Shown here in pieces: positions 57,545-64,000 of a stretch of 64,000 nt of DNA. Position numbers and translations under genes: made by a program. Numbering within the stretch: position 1 is the first letter of the stretch; each line of letters starts with the position of its first letter. Location: assembly GCA_027257055.1 (NCBI GenBank), contig JAPVLO010000138.1, positions 3,038,001 to 3,102,000 on the forward strand, given 5' to 3'. Origin of the DNA: Cephalopachus bancanus (lineage: Eukaryota > Chordata > Mammalia > Primates > Tarsiidae). The notes under the pieces are model-generated. The model was not told the DNA's origin, did not search any database, and worked only from the letters and a program-made list of their open reading frames with translations.

Positions 57545-57860
57545 TCATGGGGCAATGTTGTAAGGGAGTTTCTCTGATGCCAAGGAATTTGGACTTGACC
57601 CTGTGGAAGACAGACAGCAATTCAAGAATTTTAAGCAGAGTCACATGATCTTATTACATTGGTTTATTTTATTTTTTTAAAACATTTTCTTGGTTGTTGG
57701 TGGAGAATGGACAGGGGATGCAATGGGCAATGTGCATACATATTAGAGGCAAGGAGGTCAGGTAGCTGGTGTTAAAATACAGGTAAATTACAATGCAGAC
57801 CTGTCTACGATAGAAACTGGGGACTTAGAGAGAAAGAATGGATTTAGATTTTTCAAGCAG
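57545..57860. other. probable old mammal-wide repeat
   Basis: CAAGGAATTTGGACTTGACC, TTAAGCAGAGTCACATGATC and GCAAGGAGGTCAGGTAGC resemble a common ancient repeat; family not named. Confidence 0.4.
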
Positions 57861-59003
57861 TGCAATCAACACTTATTGGCGAGTGATTGAATAAGGTGGT
57901 CAGGAACAAGTGATAGCCAGGGAAAGTTTTAGTCTTGGCCAAGATGCAAGTGGCTATGCATTTCACAGGAATGGGAACACAGGAAAAAGGAGAAGGAGGA
58001 AGGTCGAGGAGGGGAGGAATTGATTTCATTTCAGCCAAGTTGAATTTGGGATCTTGTGGATTCTGGAGCTGATTATGAGTAACGGGAAAGGCCATGCTTC
58101 TTCTGACTTTTGGGGCATGGCAACTAGAAAAGTCACAATCGCAGAAACAGTTTTTAACAAACTTCTTTGAGACATTTGGTCTATAAAAATTGCAAAGATT
58201 TAAAACAGATTCAATGTTTGTCTGTAAAGCCCCTGCAATGTGATAAACATGTTTCAAAATCAGAAAGAATTGGGAGGCCAGCTGGGATAATGTTGATGTC
58301 AGACTCAACCAATATCTAAGTTGTAGAAGAAGAAAGATAAACTTATTACCTCTATCGAACCTTAGTTTTCTCTACAGTTTCTATAACCGAATTAAAGAAA
58401 CATATGAAAGTATTTAATCATTAACTATGGTGAGATTTACTTATTTTAAACGTGCACTCTGTGTTTAAAGAAGGATGTGAAAAGTGAATATTCTTAAACA
58501 AATAACAAAAATAGTTAAAGGGAAGTTGAGATGGGAACTGTAACGACTTCTGAAGAAGTTAAAATTATCTAAGGTAGGTAAAGTAATATAAAGGGAAGCA
58601 TTCTGAACTATACTTGGGTTGCTACTTATTAGCTCTGAGATTCTGATGATTAATACCTGCTTTTATTCAATTACCTATCAAGCATGTATCAAGTACCTAT
58701 TATATGCCAGGTTCTGAGAATACCAAGATGAATAAGGTTAAGTGAGGGGGGAGACCCTCATAATTCAGCAAGATGAATGTGATCGGAGCCGTCATTTAAA
58801 CAGATGTGGAAAGAGACGCCAACTCTTTCAGGGCCAGGAATGAGTTTGGAAGAATTTTCTGCTCTGATCAGAAACAGAAAGGAAACTCTGAAGGCTATAT
58901 TTTGTTCTTCAGATACAATTAGAAAGAAGTATGAAGTAGTTTTATTCTTTTATTCTGGTCACAATAAGTGGTCCATTACCGGAATCATGTGATGATTAAT
59001 TTT
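57861..59003. other. non-coding DNA, nothing certain
   Basis: A 151-codon minus frame at 57853-58308 has no recognised domain. At 58685-58735 TACCTATTATATGCCAGG is a MIR/L2-like trace. Confidence 0.35.
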
Positions 59004-59456
59004 ATGTGTCAACTTGACTGGGCTGTAAGGTGCCCAGGTATTTAGTTTATCATAACTTTTGATTTGTCTGAGAAGGTTTTTTTAAAATCAGTCGAGTAAA
59101 TAAGGCAGATTGCCCTCCCTAATGTGGGTGGGCCTCAACCAAACAGTTGAAGGCTTGAATATAACAAAAAGGCTGACCCTCCCCCAAGCAAGATATTTTT
59201 TCCTGTTGGAGAACCTTTAAACTGGGACATCAGCATTTTTCTTGTCTTTGGACTTGAACCGAGCATCTAATTTCTTGGGTCTTGGATCTGACAGCCTTTA
59301 GAGGGAACTACATCATTGGCTCTTCAAGTTCAAGACCTTTTGGACTTAAACTAAATCTAAACCATGGGTTCTCCTGGGTCTCCAGCTCGCCAACTCACCC
59401 AGCAGATTTTGGGACTCGCTAGCCTCCGTATATGTGTGAGTCCATTCCTTATCACC

Positions 59457-59514
59457 TCCTTCCTTCCTTCCTTCCTTCCTTCCTTCCTTCCTTCCTTCCT
59501 TCCTTCCTTCCTTC
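59457..59514 (+). repeat. (CTTC)n microsatellite
   Basis: About 14 CTTC units; all three minus-strand frames here read repeated GRKE-type peptides. Confidence 0.96.
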
Positions 59515-59546
59515 TCCCTTTCTCTCGTCTCTCTCCACATATGTGT

Positions 59547-59548
<2 letters not shown>

Positions 59549-59593
<45 letters not shown>
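59549..59593 (+). repeat. (CA)n microsatellite
   Basis: About 22 CA units followed by TATGTATATACACACGC variants. Confidence 0.95.
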
Positions 59594-59596
<3 letters not shown>

Positions 59597-59689
59597 GTAT
59601 ATACACACGCACACATACACACATATACGAATACTTTATGGGTTCTATTTCTCTGGAGGACCGTGACTAACACAGGTCATTTCATTAAA

Positions 59690-60200
59690 GTGCTGAAGTT
59701 GGCCCTGAAAGTTCTGTGTTTCTGAGAAGGAAAAAGAAAAGACAAGGTTGCAACTTAGGCCTTTGAAAACCCAACCCCAGATTAAATAGTGATCGATAAT
59801 GGTTGAAATTTCGGAAGATCAGTTTATTATTCTGAGAAGAAGTGGTTCCATTTTATTTGAACACATTTAAAGGTTAATACTTAAATTTTTGTGTCATTAT
59901 TTAAGTTTCACCATTAAAAAAATGAACTCAACAGCAATAAAAATATGAATCACCGATGTTTTGACAGAAATATTGGTAAGATAGAATTCTGATGTTTGCA
60001 CCCCATCTTCACAGGTGGTTGCCTGACTTTGGGATAAATAAAAAGACTTAAATATGGAGGAGAGGAAGAGAAAGGCAGTGTGCACAGGTAAGTGATTTGA
60101 TGATTTAATTTGGATACACAAAGCTATGCCCGTTCTATTTTAGCACAGGGATTTATGAAATAAGAACTATCTACTTTCCAAATAACCTAAGCAAATATAT
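59690..60200. other. non-coding DNA, nothing recognised
   Basis: No signature seen. Confidence 0.4.
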
Positions 60201-60204
60201 GCAA

Positions 60205-61175
60205 TATTTGTGTAAAGATGTTAATCAAAGTGGGGTAGACTGAAGTCATCTACATAGCTATAAAAGTGATTGGTTAAATAATTGCAGCATATGATGCAGC
60301 CATTAAAATGATGTGGCTGAACCCTAATTATGACACAAGGTGATGCTAAATCTGTCTACAAATGAAATTAGCACGGAACAAATGGCACCAGATTTTCTGT
60401 TTGAAAAGGAATTGTTTTTGTGAAAACACGTAGGGCAGGAGAGCACCTGGTGGTGACTGCAGGGAACTGAAGAATCCAAAGCACTGTTCCATCTGCTCTG
60501 CATGACAGTCAGCCGGTGGAGGAGAGTGAGGGACGCAAGAGAGGACAGAAGGTCTAGAGAGCTGTCGTGAGAAAGTGGCTGCTTATGATTCAGGGCTGGT
60601 GCAACCCCCATCTGGGGCTTACCAAAGGATCCTTGGGAGCTTAGATGTTGGATGTCTGATTTAACTGTTGGTGTTGTCATGATGGAAACTTCTATTCTGC
60701 CTTCCCACTAAATCTTCAGTGAAGTCTCATCTACTCCCAGATGCTTTGTGTAAAGTGAGTCGTTTTATGGAAATCAAAGGAGGGCTGGATTTGATATCAA
60801 ATATGGAAGAAAATGTATAAAGACTGAAGCCTGGAGGTAGAGGTCAGGGGAACAACTGGGAACTTGGGGGTTCATCACAGGGTGTGGATTTAGGGTTTGA
60901 GCTAATGTTTAGATCGGATAGGTCAAGGAGGCATTAGCTGACACTAGCAGACGTGATATATAGCTGATCTTAAATCGTACTTTTTGTACAAGTTTGAGGC
61001 TTTGCTCAAACATGCAGCAAACACATTTACATGCACACACAAAGATTAAAATATTAACAGTGTTTCTCGGGTGTAGGATTTAATTTTCTTCTCTGTATTT
61101 TCCTATGTTTCTTGAATTATTATTTTTTTTACCATAAGCATTCCTTGCTTTCAAAATTTAAAAAAAGATATTTAT
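60205..61175 (+). mobile_element. old L1ME, two pieces
   Basis: 60205-60345: AGTGATTGGTTAAATAATTGC, ATGATGCAGCCATTAAAATG, the ORF2 end. 61010-61175: CACAAAGATTAAAATATTAAC, TTTTCTTCTCTGTATTTTCC, the 3' UTR. The intervening 660 bp is not L1 and is not recognised. Confidence 0.55.
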
Positions 61176-61494
61176 GTTTTATAAAAAATTGTATATTTTT
61201 TGCTTTGCTTTTAGAACAAAACTTAATCACATAGGGGCTGAGCTTTGTGGATTTCTTCTAGGAATGAAGTAATATCATTAACCCGTTTCTTTGTGCTCTT
61301 TGTAAATTTTTCGTGATATCTGACATGCATTAGAAATGGCACGTATGTGCCAAGTTTTTTCTATTTTTTTTTCTTGTTGCTTTGCCTCCGACAGGTAGAT
61401 CAAAGTTTTGGAAAGGTTTTATGAGGTAGCCTGTGTCATGTTCTTTCCAGCTGTGCTTTTACTTATATGGTGTCTGTCCCCTTCTTCGACGCTA

Positions 61495-61910
61495 TCCTCC
61501 CTCTTCATCCTTCAAATGCACTTTGAATGTCATGTCCTTCTTGGTGAAGCTGTATCCCACTCCAGGATGTCTTAGTTGCACGGTCTCTGCGCTCATGGTG
61601 ACTGAGACATACTGGAACTAAGGTCCTTATCACATTATTGTGTGCTCATTTCTGTTTAGAGCTGTTTTCCCCTACTAGACAATCAAGTTCACAAATTTCC
61701 ATTTTTCAATGTGTCAAAAGACTATTGGTGTGCCCAAGAGTTCTGTGAATTTCCAAGTTCACTTCTGGTCCCATTTCCCGCTCATAGGGTATTTGATGAG
61801 AGGTCACCTTGCCCCCTGCACATGTGCTCTCCTTAATTACACAGGACACAGACCTTTGTCTTTGCATCTGCTCTGCTTAGCACAGTACCAGGCACAGAGG
61901 AGTTTTTTGG
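61495..61910 (+). mobile_element. L2 3' end, gapped
   Basis: CACTTTGAATGTCATGTCC, GGTGAAGCTGTATCCCAC, CCCTACTAGACAATCAAGTTC and CTTAGCACAGTACCAGGCAC are L2 3' phrases in order, with unrelated DNA between about 61695 and 61850. Confidence 0.5.
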
Positions 61911-63540
61911 TTTGTGTTGCACAGATAAATACTGGAGTCAAGTGCTTACAAAAACGGGGCCAACCCTTCCTCCCCTCAGTCATAGCTACAAGGCTGTTCC
62001 ACAGTGTGAACCCACAAAGCAGATTTAGAGCAGGCTTTTAAATATGAATAGTATAAGTGCATCAACAAGAACATTCTGATTACAGATGCATTAGCAATGC
62101 TTTAAATAACTCTTACTTATTAAGAATGACTATTAAGAGTGTGTCATGCCATCCCTGCAAAGCTGATATTTGCAAAAAAAATTGAGTACTTTCTCCTAAT
62201 TCCCCAGTGTGCTATTTACTTCGCAACACATTTGGAATTGTCCCATCTGTATTAAGTTTAACTTCAAAAATATTTGGGATCTGTTCTATATCCAACTATA
62301 AGAGAAAACCGCTCTGTCCTTCTATGACCATCTATTATTATTTTGTTTTCTGAAATGCATGATACCATGTGTAACTAATGTTTTGGCATTATAGAGAAGC
62401 ATCTGCTTCTGTTTTAGTGTCCTGATAAAAGTGTTGTAAATATCGTAGCTGTATAAGATGGCTTTTCGTAAAGGATCTGTTTCATTTCACCTGGAAACTA
62501 TGCTAATTCTTAAATCCTTCGTCCAGATGCTGTATTTAGTAGATGAAGTGCGTGACTTTTAATCAACTTTTTGTTAATTAGGCATGGAAAATATACAGCT
62601 TTATATATATGTATATATGTATATATAAAATGGTGTTCAAATTCCAAGATAAACAAAGAGCCAATGATACAGCATTCATCCATGTACCATACAATTAACC
62701 TTTTAGAAAGTAGTGTTCATATTCACTCAATCATCCAGGCCTTGGGGAGTATACGCACAATGCAGAGACAGGCAGTTGGGACAGCAGAGACTACAGTTCC
62801 CATGGCTGTGTGACTTCATTCAAGGAGCCCGTTTTTTGGAGAGCTTCTAGCCATGTGCCTCCTGGTGGCCTTTTCACTTAGGGCTAATCAGTTTAAACAA
62901 GCTCACTGGGGTAGCTGGGGGGTTGCTCTTTCTCCATTAAGACTTCCATCCCAGTGAGAGCAAAGGGCAGTTAAGGATGTAGCTGTAAACTCGAGCTGGC
63001 GTATATTCCGTTTGTCGCTTTTAGGCTGGGAATGAGGGGTCACAGATTAATTTCTTGTGCTTTTTCCCCCGGAAAAACCTTAGTTTCACAAAATGTCAGA
63101 GCTGAAAGTGAACCTAGATATCATCTCGTTCAATAGCCTTTATTTTCTTTTGGATAAACAGAATTTTATAAATATTAAACATGTAACCCCAGGGAAAAAT
63201 AATGTCCTCTTGGTGTAAGAGTTGCATAAAATGATCGCTAACTGCCATTTCACTCTTAATAGAAAGACCGTTGACATGCTCAAGGTTTTCGGGCTTTATC
63301 AAGTTCACTTGTGGTCCCAACTTTCCGCCAATACTGAATTAGATGAGAGATTCCTTTGACATCTCACATATGTGGAGCTGAATCACACAGGACTTACTAA
63401 TTTCTCTATAAAACAGTACTACTGCCCCTCAGTTCAGTCTGCTCCTTGTCCTCAAATTTCTATTTAATTTAAAAGCAGAGAATTTTATTTCTTGCACTTG
63501 TCTTTTTCCTCAGATGGATGCTTTTTTGGGGTATAAACAA
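61911..63540. other. single-copy-like DNA, no gene seen
   Basis: No recognised repeat except (TA)n-rich 62598-62628. No exon signature. Confidence 0.4.
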
Positions 63541-63564
63541 AATTAGTTTCCTCCTACATTACAA

Positions 63565-63672
63565 AGTATCTGTCTATTTATCTATCTACCTATCGATTTT
63601 TCATAGCGATGTCATCTATCTACCCATCCATCTAGCACCTGTGTATGTAGATTATCTATCTATTGATGTGAA
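63565..63672 (+). repeat. degenerate (TCTA)n tract
   Basis: TATCTGTCTATTTATCTATC and related tetranucleotides, broken by about 40 bp of other sequence; an old, eroded microsatellite. Confidence 0.8.
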
Positions 63673-63769
63673 TTAATTTAACCTGTGAAACTGGTCAGAA
63701 TGAAAATGGGGTCTCTTGCCTCAAACCCTTGCAAAACAGAGTCCAGGAAGGCTACGAGGTGGGGGTGCT

Positions 63770-64000
63770 CTCATGCATGATTTACCTGATAACAGGAACT
63801 ATCATAATAAATTTCTCCAGACTGAAGCTTGCTATGTGAGTCACACAAAGACAGCTACATGCTTATGCAAAACACTTGCCTGACACACTGTCTCCACTAA
63901 TAATATGACGTCAACCCCAGGATAAACCCCTTACCTATGTTCTCTTTGTTTCAGAACAACTTGCTTGTATTTTTCTTTTTGCCTTTAAAAACTATCCCTT
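63770..64000 (+). mobile_element. possible LTR, cut by the window edge
   Basis: AATTTCTCCAGACTGAAGC, CCCAGGATAAACCCCTTACC and a TATA-like CTTTAAAAAC near the window end recall a retroviral LTR U3. Not named and not certain. Confidence 0.3.

Larger units (their letters stand above)
59004..59675 (+). mobile_element. MaLR/ERVL-type LTR with internal microsatellites
   Basis: TGATTAATTTTATGTGTCAAC, GCAGATTGCCCTCCCTAATG, GGCCTCAACCAAACAGTTG, GGGTCTCCAGCTCGCC and the end CTCTGGAGGACCGTGAC with ACTAACACA follow a well-known mammalian LTR-like repeat from TG to CA. The polyadenylation-side part has been replaced by CTTC and CA tracts. Confidence 0.7.

Noticed and set aside
57853..58308. 151-codon minus-strand frame
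   Set aside because: No domain recognised; it lies beside an old repeat and has no start or splice context to support it.
59346..59725. Overlapping frames on both strands
   Set aside because: Translations of CTTC and CA microsatellites.

Overview
The window is nuclear DNA from a primate. It holds more than 30 dimeric or monomeric Alu elements, which arise from 7SL RNA only in primates, together with L1 LINEs, L1M fossils, L2/MIR fossils, MaLR LTRs and hAT/mariner fossils. The young Alus do not read like human AluJ/S/Y or lemur Alus. They carry GGCTCAGCCTGTAATCCC, CTACAATAAATCAAAAAATC and a right-arm hairpin, and end in GACTCCRACTC before the A-tail. My inference is a tarsier or close relative; I could not check this against a database.

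I recognise no intact host protein-coding gene, no rRNA, tRNA or snRNA gene, and no CRISPR array. Nearly all open frames are translated Alu, L1 or microsatellite DNA. The exceptions are a CpG island (about 9,690-10,500), a small GC-box cluster (27,618-27,663) and one 195-codon frame on the minus strand (38,814-39,401) in repeat-poor DNA; none is shown to be coding.

Layout. 1-5,000: L1 ends (one carrying a truncated Alu, one with a 5' inversion), a very old L1M interrupted by an ERV-like LTR, an Alu monomer and a 181-bp A-tailed insert. 5,000-9,300: Alu pairs and a non-autonomous mariner. 9,690-10,500: CpG island. 11,800-14,050: a rearranged block in which a 478-bp L1M+Alu segment sits inverted inside an MST-type LTR. 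14,280-15,120: a giant (CA)/(GA) microsatellite inside an MLT1 LTR. 15,400-16,490: a cluster of hAT fossils. 16,490-41,500: mostly single-copy DNA with scattered Alu, MLT1, MIR, L1 and a second mariner. 41,520-46,430: a nested L1 block (L1 in L1, Alu in L1, next to an L1MB). 46,430-64,000: AT-rich non-coding DNA with several Alus, an LTR with internal microsatellites, L2 and L1ME fragments.

The points of most interest are structural: the templated inverted copy at 12,045-13,617; a 44-bp patch shared between 47,400 and 48,651; a lineage-specific hairpin in the Alu right arm that coincides with three Alu breakpoints; the 181-bp retro-insert with a perfect 14-bp target duplication; and two mariner copies with the same internal structure. 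Similarities and family names come from reading by eye, and most boundaries are good to about 5-20 bp.
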